Source: Alloscardovia theropitheci
GTDB taxonomy: Bacteria; Actinomycetota; Actinomycetes; Actinomycetales; Bifidobacteriaceae
Reading direction: 5' to 3'
Assembly: GCF_004332295.1 (NCBI RefSeq)
Contig: NZ_RXLP01000002.1
Location: forward strand, 106,978 to 170,977
DNA length: 64,000 nucleotides
Made by a program: the position numbers and the translations under genes. The notes beneath the pieces were generated by a model. It had not been told where the DNA came from. It saw only the letters and a list, made by a program, of their open reading frames with translations, and made no database searches. Positions within the stretch are counted from its first letter, which is position 1, and every line of letters begins with the position of its first letter. Positions 12,250 through 20,873 of this stretch are shown piece after piece.

Positions 12250-12428
12250 CTTTCTCATACCATAAAGAAACAATTTTTATTTTAAAAATACATACAATTT
12301 CATATTGTTAATGCATTATCAAGGCACCGTTTTACACGGAATTTAGCCAATCTAAAGACTCTTTTGAATAGATATTTTATACTTAAATAAAATACCTCAT
12401 AAATGTTTGAAAGTTTTGTAAGTTCTAT

Positions 12429-12797
12429 TTACTTTTGAGATGATAACGCTGTTTCTTCTTTTGAATCATCATCCATCATAAAGTATGTTTGATAAATCAG
12501 AGCTTGCAGAATACATGTAATAACCGATATCGCTGTTATCCCTAAAATATTCTTAATACTACCGAGACCAGCAAAACCATATATGAGCATAATACACGCA
12601 CATTATCCAAGAAAAGTAATGATAAAGTACGTAGCCACCTTATCCCAAAGTATTTTATTTTTCATCTCAACCACTTCGTTATTAACAATCTCATGCGATA
12701 CTACATGAGATTTCTTAACACGATAGTTTAATCCTCTCGTTAAGAAACTTATAAATTGTTTTTCACGTGTCGAAGCAGTTATTCCAATATTTGATTG
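12429..12797 (-). pseudogene. decayed membrane-protein remnant behind the ABC operon
   Basis: Reading on in frame past the stop of the last ABC ATPase (12798) gives a protein-like sequence for 122 codons, broken by one TAA at 12603-12605. It contains a basic/polar segment, then two hydrophobic helices (VATYFIITFLG before the stop; IMLIYGFAGLGSI and ILGITAISVITCIL after it) and an acidic tail ending at 12429-12431. An internal ATG at 12665 could start a roughly 78-codon two-helix protein if the stop were repaired. I do not recognise the family. It is probably the C-terminal remnant of a small membrane protein, or a frame preserved by chance. Confidence 0.45.
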
Positions 12798-13490
12798 CTA
12801 CCACCGAGCAGCTTCAATAAGTTTCTTCGTGTAACTATGCTCAGGATGTGTCAGTACTTGCTGAGTATCCCCATGCTCTACAATTTTCCCCTCATGCATG
12901 ACGACAATGGTATCGCTGAGTTTTTGAGCAACTCCTAAATCATGCAAAACAATGAGCATCGCAAGGCCCCGTTCTTCATGAGCATGCTGGAAAGTGTCAA
13001 TAATATATTGCTTTCCTAATACATCAACAGCGCTAACAGGTTCATCCGCTACAAGAAGTTTAGGCTCGCTAATGAGGGCACGCGCGATAGCCACGCGCTG
13101 AGCTTGTCCTCCAGAGATATCACTGATGTACCTATCCATAACAACGTCTGGGTCTAAACTCACATTTTCTAGAGCTTCGCGCACCTCTTCATAGCTGGAA
13201 CCAGACTTGCCCTCACGCACAATATCGCACACTTTCCATCGAGGGTCTAGTGAGGTTATGGGATTTTGAAAAACCAAACCTGTAGTATGCGGATCAGCTG
13301 TTTGTACCGCTCCACTAGTCGCACTGGTGAAGCCTAATGCGATATTGAGCAAGGTAGTTTTTCCCGAGCCCGATTGCCCCACTACTGCAACTCTCTCTCC
13401 CTCGTGTACAGTCACACTCACATTATCCAGAGCAGGAGTTTGCGTAGTAGGAAAAACTTTTCTTACATTTCGAAGTTCAATAAGTGCCAT
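12798..13490 (-). CDS. ABC transporter ATP-binding protein, peptide/nickel type (DppF/OppF-like)
   Basis: Second ATPase of a five-gene importer. It has Walker A GQSGSGKTT, signature ISGGQAQRVAIARAL and Walker B LLVADEP. I place the start at the ATG at 13490 (MALIELRNV), 4 bases after the previous stop and preceded by GAGGGG; the frame extends 17 codons further up to 13541, overlapping the neighbour. The resulting 230 residues are short for OppF because the usual C-terminal oligopeptide-binding extension is missing. It couples ATP hydrolysis to substrate import with the neighbouring ATPase. Confidence 0.88.
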   Translation of the reverse strand: MALIELRNVRKVFPTTQTPALDNVSVTVHEGERVAVVGQSGSGKTTLLNIALGFTSATSGAVQTADPHTTGLVFQNPITSLDPRWKVCDIVREGKSGSSYEEVREALENVSLDPDVVMDRYISDISGGQAQRVAIARALISEPKLLVADEPVSAVDVLGKQYIIDTFQHAHEERGLAMLIVLHDLGVAQKLSDTIVVMHEGKIVEHGDTQQVLTHPEHSYTKKLIEAARW

Positions 13491-13494
13491 GACA

Positions 13495-14292
13495 TTATTC
13501 CCCTCTACTCGAGTCCACGGTATCGTTTCCAGAGATAGCAATATCTCGGGCAGCTTCTATAAGTTGCACAGTGTAGTCATGATGTGGGCTGTTAATAATG
13601 CTCTCTAGGTCTCCCTCTTCAACGATTTCGCCATTATTGATGACATAGCACCGCTGAGCTACGCGCGAAATAACTGAAAAGTCGTGACTCGTAAAGAGCA
13701 CAGCGGCACCTTGATGTTCAGTTCTTTGCACGAGTAAATTAATAATGCCTTGCTGAACGATAGAGTCCAATGCTGTCGTTGGCTCATCCGCAATTAATAC
13801 TTGAGGATGTCCAATCAAAGCTTCTGCGATAGCTACACGTTGAGCTTGGCCACCGGAAATTTGTGAAGGGTAGCGTGACATAATTTCTCGTTCAAGCCCC
13901 ACATGTGTAAGAGCTTCTTCTACACGCGAATGTCTCTCATCGCGCGACAGTGAGTAATGCATCTTTAACGGTAATTCAATGTTCTTCTCAACAGTAACCA
14001 TAGGATTAAGAGCGGTCATAGGATTTTGGAATACCGCAGACATAACTGTCCCGCGCATGCTCGCACGCTCAGTATCACTCATTTGGAGAACATTTCGACT
14101 ATTAACGAAAATCTCGCCTTGTACAGACATGCTCGGCGGTAGAATTCCTAATATCGCCTGAACGATTAGTGATTTCCCCGATCCCGATGCTCCTATAAGA
14201 CCGACACGTTCTGCTTTATCTATATGCAGATCTACTCCGTGGACAATCTCTTGGCTAGGAGTAGAAATTACTAAATTCTTAATATCAATCAT
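13495..14292 (-). CDS. ABC transporter ATP-binding protein, peptide/nickel type (DppD/OppD-like)
   Basis: First ATPase of the importer, 265 residues. It has Walker A GASGSGKSL, signature ISGGQAQRVAIAEAL and Walker B VLIADEPTTALD. Its ATG overlaps the end of the upstream permease gene by 4 bases, indicating translational coupling. Like its partner it lacks a long C-terminal oligopeptide domain. Together with the two permeases and the binding protein it forms a complete importer whose substrate (peptide, nickel or another small solute) cannot be read from sequence. Confidence 0.88.
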   Translation of the reverse strand: MIDIKNLVISTPSQEIVHGVDLHIDKAERVGLIGASGSGKSLIVQAILGILPPSMSVQGEIFVNSRNVLQMSDTERASMRGTVMSAVFQNPMTALNPMVTVEKNIELPLKMHYSLSRDERHSRVEEALTHVGLEREIMSRYPSQISGGQAQRVAIAEALIGHPQVLIADEPTTALDSIVQQGIINLLVQRTEHQGAAVLFTSHDFSVISRVAQRCYVINNGEIVEEGDLESIINSPHHDYTVQLIEAARDIAISGNDTVDSSRGE

Positions 14293-15239
14293 GAACGCCT
14301 CAATTCGGCATTAGTAAGCGGATCAATGCTTTCACGTAGAGCATCACCCAACAGATTAATCATAATAACCGCTACTGTAATAATTACCCCTGGCCATAAA
14401 GCAACACTTGGATGAATAGTAACGAAGTTAGCAGCAGTTGATAATGAGCGTCCCCACGATGCTATATGCGATGGAACACCAACACCAAGATAAGTTAAGC
14501 CAGACTCCGCGAGAATAGCGGTCGCGGATGCAAACGATACATTAATAATGACAGAAGGAATAATCTGCGGAAGAATATGTGTCCAAAATATCTTGAACTC
14601 CGATATACCTTTATAACGCGCAAACGTAACATATGGCGAACGTACAGCAGTTATCGCACTCGGGCGCACGACTCGCATAAGATTCAAACTATATGCAAAA
14701 GAGCAAGCAATAATAACGCCTACGATACTTGCTCCCCAAGGCGCTGCACATAGCAATGCGATAACAATAATTGGTATAGAAATCAAAGCATCAAAAGTAA
14801 CAACTGAGATACCTCGCACGCCGGAATTCCTACTAACGCTCACTGCAACTCCTGATACGCCACACACCGCAGTGATAACAGCAACTGCACACACGATGAG
14901 TAACTCAGTAGCAGAACCAGCCATAAGCCACGAAAACACATCCGCTCCGGCCCCATCCGTACCAAGAATATGCGAAGAAGAAGGAGCACTCCACACGTTG
15001 TAGCCATCGGTAAAAGTCAAAGCATACGGTGTCCATACAAGCGAAATAATTGATACCGCAATCCATAGCATACAAAAGATGCTTGCAATTAATCCATCCC
15101 ATCTCGTGAGGAGACTTTTGAGGATGATTCCCATTCTTTTGTTCATTACTTTTTTAGACGTGCCATTTCTAACAGCACCATTTCTAACAGTGTCGTTTTT
15201 AGTCGTCTCGTTTTTAGTCATCATCTTCACCTCTCTCAC
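14289..15239 (-). CDS. ABC transporter permease (DppC-like)
   Basis: 316 residues with a cytoplasmic head of about 40 residues, then six predicted membrane helices. The BPD_transp motif region is visible (ILAESGLTYLGVGVPSHIASWG). The frame begins at a GTG (15239) that overlaps the upstream stop as GTGA; ATGs 5-6 codons later (near 15224/15221) have a good SD (GAGAGGTG) and may be the real start. The head is encoded by four 15-base tandem units (15160-15219) giving TKNET/TKNDT/VRNGA/VRNGT. This is unusual for the family, which normally starts close to the first helix. Confidence 0.88.
   Translation of the reverse strand: MREVKMMTKNETTKNDTVRNGAVRNGTSKKVMNKRMGIILKSLLTRWDGLIASIFCMLWIAVSIISLVWTPYALTFTDGYNVWSAPSSSHILGTDGAGADVFSWLMAGSATELLIVCAVAVITAVCGVSGVAVSVSRNSGVRGISVVTFDALISIPIIVIALLCAAPWGASIVGVIIACSFAYSLNLMRVVRPSAITAVRSPYVTFARYKGISEFKIFWTHILPQIIPSVIINVSFASATAILAESGLTYLGVGVPSHIASWGRSLSTAANFVTIHPSVALWPGVIITVAVIMINLLGDALRESIDPLTNAELRRS
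15160..15219 (-). repeat. four 15-base tandem units in the permease N terminus
   Basis: Two pairs of 15-base units: 15160-15174 and 15175-15189 share CATTTCTAACA; 15190-15204 and 15205-15219 share TCGTTTTTAGTC. The unit length is a multiple of three, so copy change would alter length but not frame. Confidence 0.8.
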
Positions 15240-16306
15240 TGATTCGTATGTGCCTGCTGCGCGCGTAGTCGCGGATCAATTAATCGTTGAAGCATGTCAA
15301 TTACAAGTCCCACCAGAAGGAAAAATGCTGCAAGTAACAGGAGCTCGGTTTGTACTGCAGGAAGGTCGCGCTCAGACATATCCGACAGCAAAATTGTCGC
15401 TATACCTGGGATATTAAAGAGTGTTTCAACGGTCAGAACGCCGGTGATCATAGAAGCAAATGTGACACCTGCTACGGAAATAATTTGGGGCAACGCCAGT
15501 CGAAGTCCTGTAGTTCGGACGGCCTGAGCATATGTCATACCTGCGGTCATACTCCACGCTATATGATTCGCATTTTCACCATCGAGCAGAGCGGAACGAG
15601 TATAGCGCATAACTTGGGCCGCTGTAATAATACCCACTGAGACAGCCGGTAAAATTAGTGAAGCGCATGCAGTAAGAAAAGTTGATACGCTACTAAGCGG
15701 CTGAGCGGGGAATCCTTGAGTTGGTAGAATACCGATAAAGCCACTGCCCTTCCCAAAGATCATAACGAGTAGCAATCCTGCCCACAGCGCAGGGATAGCT
15801 CCGAGAATTTGCGACATCACTCGCAAACTAGTACGAACCCAAGCATGCTGTGATGTCACTGACCATACTGCAGTAGGAATTCCCATAGCAAGGGTGATAA
15901 TCATACTCATGATAATGAGCGGAAAAGTTACCGCAGCTCGCACAGTCAAACGTTCGCCCATCGCCTGACCTGTGATAACGGAAGTACCTAAATTACCGCG
16001 CACAATATCCCATAGCCATGAGCCATACTGCTCAATCAGAGGTCTATCGAGACCTAATTGTGTACGAATACTGCGATACCTTTCAACTGATGAATTTGTC
16101 CCCGCAATAATTGCAGCCACGTCACCAGGAAGAATTCTCAAGGCGAAGAAAATTACTAAGGATACGATCCATAGCATCACCACAAAAAGCGCAATTCTGC
16201 TAAGAATTGTTTTAATTATATTCCGCTGGTTCATCTGCACTGTCTGCTTCGCCTGCACTGTCTGCTTCGCCTGCATTGTCTGTTTTACCCCTGCTGTCTG
16301 CATCAT
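15236..16306 (-). CDS. ABC transporter permease (DppB-like)
   Basis: 356 residues from the ATG at 16306, which overlaps the binding-protein stop as ATGA and sits behind GGAGGTGAG; the frame runs six codons further up without a better SD. There are six membrane helices after a head of about 30 residues, and the typical N-terminal signature LRILPGDVAAIIAG. The head contains a Q-A-K-Q-T-V-type triplet repeat encoded by three 18-base units (16232-16285). It pairs with the DppC-like permease to form the transmembrane channel. Confidence 0.88.
   Translation of the reverse strand: MMQTAGVKQTMQAKQTVQAKQTVQMNQRNIIKTILSRIALFVVMLWIVSLVIFFALRILPGDVAAIIAGTNSSVERYRSIRTQLGLDRPLIEQYGSWLWDIVRGNLGTSVITGQAMGERLTVRAAVTFPLIIMSMIITLAMGIPTAVWSVTSQHAWVRTSLRVMSQILGAIPALWAGLLLVMIFGKGSGFIGILPTQGFPAQPLSSVSTFLTACASLILPAVSVGIITAAQVMRYTRSALLDGENANHIAWSMTAGMTYAQAVRTTGLRLALPQIISVAGVTFASMITGVLTVETLFNIPGIATILLSDMSERDLPAVQTELLLLAAFFLLVGLVIDMLQRLIDPRLRAQQAHTNQ
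16232..16285 (-). repeat. three 18-base tandem units in the permease N terminus
   Basis: Units 16232-16249, 16250-16267 and 16268-16285 share the core CTGCACTGTCTGCTT, with a few differences in the outer copies. The length is a multiple of three, so copy number would change the cytoplasmic head without shifting frame. Confidence 0.85.
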
Positions 16307-17949
16307 CGCACTCTCACCTCCCATAGTGGCATCCAGGTCTGGTTAAGATTGACAGGGAACCCCGTAACATTTCTATCCCATGTAGTCATCACTCGATAAT
16401 TGAATAGCCAATCAGCCGGAGCATCCTCACTTACTATCCGAGCCGCCTGAGCTAAGAGTTCATCTCGTTGTTTATCAGTGCTTGCTTGCATTGCTTGACT
16501 GTACAAACTTTGAACGCGTTTATTGTCGTAACCATAGTAATACTGAGGATTTGCCCATTGGAAGAAATCATGGCTTTCATTGTGATCGACAAGAGATATA
16601 TCAAAATCGCGGTTTTTATATACTGTCGATAACCATGTTGCAAATTCTACGCGATGAACAGTCAGACGAATTCCAATTTTTGCAAGTTGACTTACCAGCT
16701 GCTGTCCAATTTCTGCAGGATAGGTGTTTGCGTATGTCAGACTTAAGCTCAAAGGCTTTTCTTGAGTATATCCTTGCTCGCGCATCAGCGAGCGTGCCTT
16801 AGATATATCTGTCGGATAAACATGAGTTAGATCTTCATATCCTGGATCCAAGCTTGGAATTGGACCACCGAGTGCTGCATCCGTACCACCTCGTGAAGCG
16901 ATAATTGCTTCATTATCAATAGCATAACGAATTGCCTGCCGGATTGACTTATTCGTCAAAGGGCCACTCGCATTATTAAAGGCAAGGACATACTTATCCG
17001 TATCTTCCCCTGCTCTAACAATAAAGCGTGAATCATGCTCAATCGCCTTACTCAAGGTTGAACTTATCGGCGCTATCACCTGTGCATCGCCAGAAGTAAG
17101 AGCATTAAGAGCTGCTTGAGGTTCGGGATAATAACGAACAGTTACTGTCTTAGTCTGAGCTTTATGAGTTCCCCAGTAATTATCACGGGCACTCAATGTC
17201 GCATAAAACCCTGGCTCATACTTGGATAACTCATACGGCCCAGAGCCTACTGCCTGTGTTTTAGCATCATAACGAGCATCCTTATCAAGGACAATTCCCG
17301 CTCGGCCTGATAAATTCCACAGCAATTGAGAATAAGGCGCTACTAGTTTAAGAACCACTGTATGCGCATCGGGAGCTTCCACAGATTCAAATCCTTCTAT
17401 CTGTGTAGAGCCTTGAAGCTCCTCTTTCATCATCGTATTAATAGACCATACGACATCATGTGCATCTAGGGCATCACCATTACTAAAGGTGACGTTTTCC
17501 GCGAGATGGAATGTGTATGTGAGTCGGTCGTCGCTCACATCCCAGGACTGAGCAATCCCCGCTGAAACGGTGTTATCAGTAGTACGTGTAAGGAGCGACT
17601 CGTATATGTTGCCGATCAGTAGCTGGTCTAGTGCGGTACCGGAGGTATTTCGAATATCAAGATTTGTGGGAGCAAGCTGCAAACCGATTGTTACGCTTCC
17701 GCTCGCCGATGAGGCACCTAAGACGTTATAGCCTAACGTTAACGCCACAAGCACAAGTATTACACTGACAATGCTTGCGATACCGCTCCACCATATAGAG
17801 CGTACACGAGATGAGCGTTTTATACGCTGCTGATTGAGCGTTTCATCCAAACTCGCGTCGCTTGAATCCACTGCACCGCTTGAATCCACGTCCATGCGTA
17901 AATTGGCAAGCTGCGCAGACAGCGACTGCTGCCTATGCTTTTTCGTCAT
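16303..17949 (-). CDS. extracellular solute-binding protein, family 5, with N-terminal membrane anchor
   Basis: Substrate-capturing component of the importer, first gene of the operon. I choose the ATG at 17949 (MTKKHRQQ), preceded by GAGGAGAG with 7-base spacing; the frame extends 19 codons further without an SD. The 548 residues consist of a cytoplasmic head of about 50, a single hydrophobic helix (VSVILVLVALTLGYNVL), then the SBP_bac_5 fold (FSNGDALDAHDVVWS is the typical signature). There is no lipobox cysteine, so it appears to be held by an uncleaved signal anchor rather than lipidated. An 18-base duplication in the head encodes VDSSGA/VDSSDA. Confidence 0.9.
   Translation of the reverse strand: MTKKHRQQSLSAQLANLRMDVDSSGAVDSSDASLDETLNQQRIKRSSRVRSIWWSGIASIVSVILVLVALTLGYNVLGASSASGSVTIGLQLAPTNLDIRNTSGTALDQLLIGNIYESLLTRTTDNTVSAGIAQSWDVSDDRLTYTFHLAENVTFSNGDALDAHDVVWSINTMMKEELQGSTQIEGFESVEAPDAHTVVLKLVAPYSQLLWNLSGRAGIVLDKDARYDAKTQAVGSGPYELSKYEPGFYATLSARDNYWGTHKAQTKTVTVRYYPEPQAALNALTSGDAQVIAPISSTLSKAIEHDSRFIVRAGEDTDKYVLAFNNASGPLTNKSIRQAIRYAIDNEAIIASRGGTDAALGGPIPSLDPGYEDLTHVYPTDISKARSLMREQGYTQEKPLSLSLTYANTYPAEIGQQLVSQLAKIGIRLTVHRVEFATWLSTVYKNRDFDISLVDHNESHDFFQWANPQYYYGYDNKRVQSLYSQAMQASTDKQRDELLAQAARIVSEDAPADWLFNYRVMTTWDRNVTGFPVNLNQTWMPLWEVRVR
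17854..17889 (-). repeat. two 18-base tandem units in the binding-protein head
   Basis: 17854-17871 and 17872-17889 share CCGCTTGAATCCAC or a one-base variant at their 3' ends, encoding VDSSGA and VDSSDA. It is the third in-frame repeat in this operon. Confidence 0.75.
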
Positions 17950-18076
17950 TACTTTTCTCTCCTCAAGTCCCCGCGTTAGTGACGTCGTTGCTCGTAGAGT
18001 TTTCATGTGTGCATTCAGTATACTGAATTCTAGATACTTTTATTCAAGCGTGAAATTCAAACTGTGGGAGGCCGCT

Positions 18077-18841
18077 ATGCTCGTCGCCGTAGACATTGGG
18101 AATACAAATATTGTTATTGGTTTTATGAACGGTGATGAAATTACCCACACATATCGTTTAACAACTTCTCGTGTTCGAACAAGTGATGAGTATGGCATGA
18201 GTTTATTACAATTCTTAAGTCTCAGCGGTTATAAACGAAGCGATGTTGAAGATGTCGTAGTTTGCTCAGTAGTGCCAAGTGTTATGCATTCTTTCCGCGG
18301 CTCAATTGAAAAATTCCTCGGCAAATCCCCCATCATCATTGGTCCGGGTGTAAAAACTGGTATAGCAGTGCGAATCGATGATCCAAAGTCATTAGGTGCT
18401 GATTGCCTCGTCGATTGCGTTGCTGCTTACAATTTGTATGGTTCACCATGCTTAGTCATCGACATGGGAACGGCCACAACCTTCAATTACGTCGATTCAA
18501 ACGGCGCAATTACTATGGGCGTTATCCAAACAGGTTTGCAAACCGCCGCGCGTGCATTGGCAGGAAATACCGCGCAGCTTCCTGAAGTAGAAATTACTAC
18601 CCCGTCAACGATTCTCTCTAAGAATACAAATTCTGCGATTCAAACTGGCCTATACTACGGCTTCCTCGGAGGAATAGAAAGGCTTATTACGCAGTGCAGA
18701 AAAGAAATTGGTGAGGACTTTACAGTCGTCGCAACGGGTGGATTTGGTCGAGTCATTGAGCACGATACAGATTTTATTGATGTTTATGATCCAGATTTAA
18801 TTTTCAAGGGGATGAAAATTATTTACGATAAAAATCGATAA
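18077..18841 (+). CDS. coaX: type III pantothenate kinase
   Basis: First step of CoA synthesis: phosphorylates pantothenate. The ATG at 18077 follows GGGAGG and begins MLVAVDIGNTN, the family's N-terminal phosphate-binding motif; the longer upstream frame overlaps the ABC operon and lacks an SD. The 254 residues are typical. The second motif is SLGADCLVDC, the third is IDMGTATTFNYVD, and GVIQTGLQTAARAL follows. It is divergent from the ABC operon, sharing a 127-base promoter region. Confidence 0.94.
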   Translation: MLVAVDIGNTNIVIGFMNGDEITHTYRLTTSRVRTSDEYGMSLLQFLSLSGYKRSDVEDVVVCSVVPSVMHSFRGSIEKFLGKSPIIIGPGVKTGIAVRIDDPKSLGADCLVDCVAAYNLYGSPCLVIDMGTATTFNYVDSNGAITMGVIQTGLQTAARALAGNTAQLPEVEITTPSTILSKNTNSAIQTGLYYGFLGGIERLITQCRKEIGEDFTVVATGGFGRVIEHDTDFIDVYDPDLIFKGMKIIYDKNR

Positions 18842-18925
18842 ATATCTGCCATGTAAACTGCTCGTTACTTCGTCTGCACTCTCTCATCAGACGCTCTCAA
18901 CCGACGCGCTTAATCGACGTTCTCA

Positions 18926-19750
18926 TCATATATCGAGCTGGTAACGCGATTCAAAATGATGCAATTGCCCACTACACGGATCTACAAATTCCAGTGAACG
19001 AGCGATAAGCTGAAGAGGATCCGAGAAATCATCGTACTCCCGCTTCTTCATATCAGGATAGAAATCATCACCTTTAATCGGCAAACCTAACGAGTTCATA
19101 TGAACTCGCAGCTGGTGAGTTTTCCCTGTACGAGGATAAAGCGTATACGCACGATATCCCGCACGTACTACATCTTCCCTTTGTTGACTTGATAAATCAA
19201 TAATCGTGTGCGCATTCACCTCGCCCGGCTCCTCAAAAGCTTGCAAGATATGATGGACTTTAACGATACGCGAACGCCTTTCTATCGGGAAAACTCCTCC
19301 CGGCTGATGCGATGACAGGCAGCGAGTAGTACCATAATGCGGATGACGAATATGCACCGGCGCCATTGGAGCTAAGCACTCGTAAATTTTTATGGCCTTT
19401 TTATTTTGGAAAAGTAACTGGTATTTACCCCGTACATCTTTATCGCGTACAAAAACGACGATACCCGCAGTAAGCCGGTCCAAGCGATGTGCTGGGATGA
19501 TGTCCTCTTGCCCATAAAGCTCTCTCAGGCGCATTAACGCGGTAGAACGATACCACATTCCGCGTGGCATAGTTGGAAGAAAATGAGGTTTATCAACAAC
19601 TATAATATGTTCGTCCTCATAAATTACTGGCAAATCAAACGGAATATCAGGTTCATCAGTCACCAATGCATGTGGACGTTGTATCCGATGATTGCGATGA
19701 CGGCGTCTTGACACTTGTTGTCTGCTCCATTCATATGTCACATTTTTCAA
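18926..19750 (-). CDS. RluA-family pseudouridine synthase
   Basis: Isomerises uridine to pseudouridine in rRNA or tRNA. The catalytic Asp is D91 in HRLDRLTAGI; the usual residue after the RLD is variable, and here the motif ends in AGI rather than SGL. KPHFLPT and the closing GKTHQLRVHMNSLGLPIKGDDFY are typical of RluA/RluC/RluD. No S4 domain is present, and the N terminus is very basic (residues 10-27), which could bind RNA. The target site is unknown. Confidence 0.88.
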   Translation of the reverse strand: MKNVTYEWSRQQVSRRRHRNHRIQRPHALVTDEPDIPFDLPVIYEDEHIIVVDKPHFLPTMPRGMWYRSTALMRLRELYGQEDIIPAHRLDRLTAGIVVFVRDKDVRGKYQLLFQNKKAIKIYECLAPMAPVHIRHPHYGTTRCLSSHQPGGVFPIERRSRIVKVHHILQAFEEPGEVNAHTIIDLSSQQREDVVRAGYRAYTLYPRTGKTHQLRVHMNSLGLPIKGDDFYPDMKKREYDDFSDPLQLIARSLEFVDPCSGQLHHFESRYQLDI

Positions 19751-19802
19751 AATTGTGTTGTGAAATATCCATTACACATGCAGTTTTCCATCAGAAATGG
19801 CA

Positions 19803-20813
19803 TTAATTCCTTTCTGATGTCGCTATGCGAAGATCCATCATTGATTCTGGAATTGCGGACATCATATCCATTAAAACGATATTGTGGCCATAGGTTTGAG
19901 CAGTTACATTGTCATGACAGTCACATTCGTTACTACCCTTGTCGCTCGTACCTAGCCATTGTTGTGTACTGCCTAAATCATTGGACGAAATTCCACCTGC
20001 ATAAGAATGAATAACGACTGCCCCAGCCACTACCCGTGACATAAAATCAATGCCATTCGTATCGTTACGCTTTTGTCGCGCAGCACTTATTTCGTTTGCA
20101 TTAAGTGCAAAAAAAGCTCCCATAATTCCAGCAAGAATATCACCTGTGCCCGCTGTTGCAAGCCAATGAGTTGCTACAGGGCATTCATACACGATATCTT
20201 CCTGAGAGACGAAATCATGCGCAGCTACAATCGTAGGCGATCCCTTTAAGACAACTGTGCACTGTAATTTTCGTGCTAACCATGATGCAATAGACTTTCG
20301 GTCAGCTTCTATATCTTCTCGCGATATATCGTTACCAAGGACTTTACAGATACGTTGCGCTTCACCAGTATGAGGAGTTATCACACATCGAGCGCGACAA
20401 TCTTCATCAAGAGTTGTAAGAGTTGCAAAGGTTTCTAAGGCTCCTGCATCTACTACCGCATATGCATCATACTGAGCAAGTGTATGAAGAATATTGCGAA
20501 TTTGCATGCTCCGCTCATCATCATACAGTCCAGCAAATCCGGAACCAATAACCCATGCATTAACATGATTCTCTGCACTCGCTGAGAGAACGACCTCAGG
20601 ATGATGTGCTAACACAGCATTCTGGGCCAGCGCAGGAATATTCGCTCGCACGTATCCCGCTCCGCACGATGCTGCTGCACAAACAGAAAGAACACCTGCG
20701 CCAGGATATTCATCAGTTCCCGTAAATAGCCCCACAACTCCTCGTGAATACTTTGAATCGTTGGCCTTCGGAAGAGGAAATAATCCGCGCAAGTGTTCTT
20801 TTGTCAGTAGCAT
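19803..20813 (-). CDS. nnrD: ADP-dependent NAD(P)H-hydrate dehydratase (YjeF C-terminal type)
   Basis: Repairs hydrated NAD(P)H. The ribokinase-like fold shows SRGVVGLFTGTDEYPGAG near the N terminus, VITPHTGEAQRI, VLKGSPTIVA, and the catalytic segment ATAGTGDILAGIMGA. There is no epimerase (YjeF N-terminal) domain, so it is the dehydratase half only. At 336 residues it has an insertion after GIMGAFFALN and a poorly conserved tail. It lies about 60 bases after glmS on the same strand. The gap holds a short direct repeat, ATTCGACAGACT/ATTCGACAGACT. Confidence 0.87.
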   Translation of the reverse strand: MLLTKEHLRGLFPLPKANDSKYSRGVVGLFTGTDEYPGAGVLSVCAAASCGAGYVRANIPALAQNAVLAHHPEVVLSASAENHVNAWVIGSGFAGLYDDERSMQIRNILHTLAQYDAYAVVDAGALETFATLTTLDEDCRARCVITPHTGEAQRICKVLGNDISREDIEADRKSIASWLARKLQCTVVLKGSPTIVAAHDFVSQEDIVYECPVATHWLATAGTGDILAGIMGAFFALNANEISAARQKRNDTNGIDFMSRVVAGAVVIHSYAGGISSNDLGSTQQWLGTSDKGSNECDCHDNVTAQTYGHNIVLMDMMSAIPESMMDLRIATSERN

Positions 20814-20873
20814 ATTTCTATTTTACTGTTTTCGATAATTATTCGACAGACTATTCGACAGACTTTTCGCAGT

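Noticed and set aside
11974..12285. Plus-strand frames of about 100 codons upstream of the surface-protein gene
   Set aside because: Composition is typical of non-coding AT-rich DNA, no SD, and the region fits a minus-strand leader better.
16232..16285. Frame-shifting phase-variable repeat
   Set aside because: Units are 18 bases, a multiple of three, so copy change cannot switch the gene off by frame.
17834..18076. Longer N terminus for pantothenate kinase
   Set aside because: The family starts at the phosphate-binding motif; the ATG at 18077 has the SD, and the extension overlaps the divergent operon.
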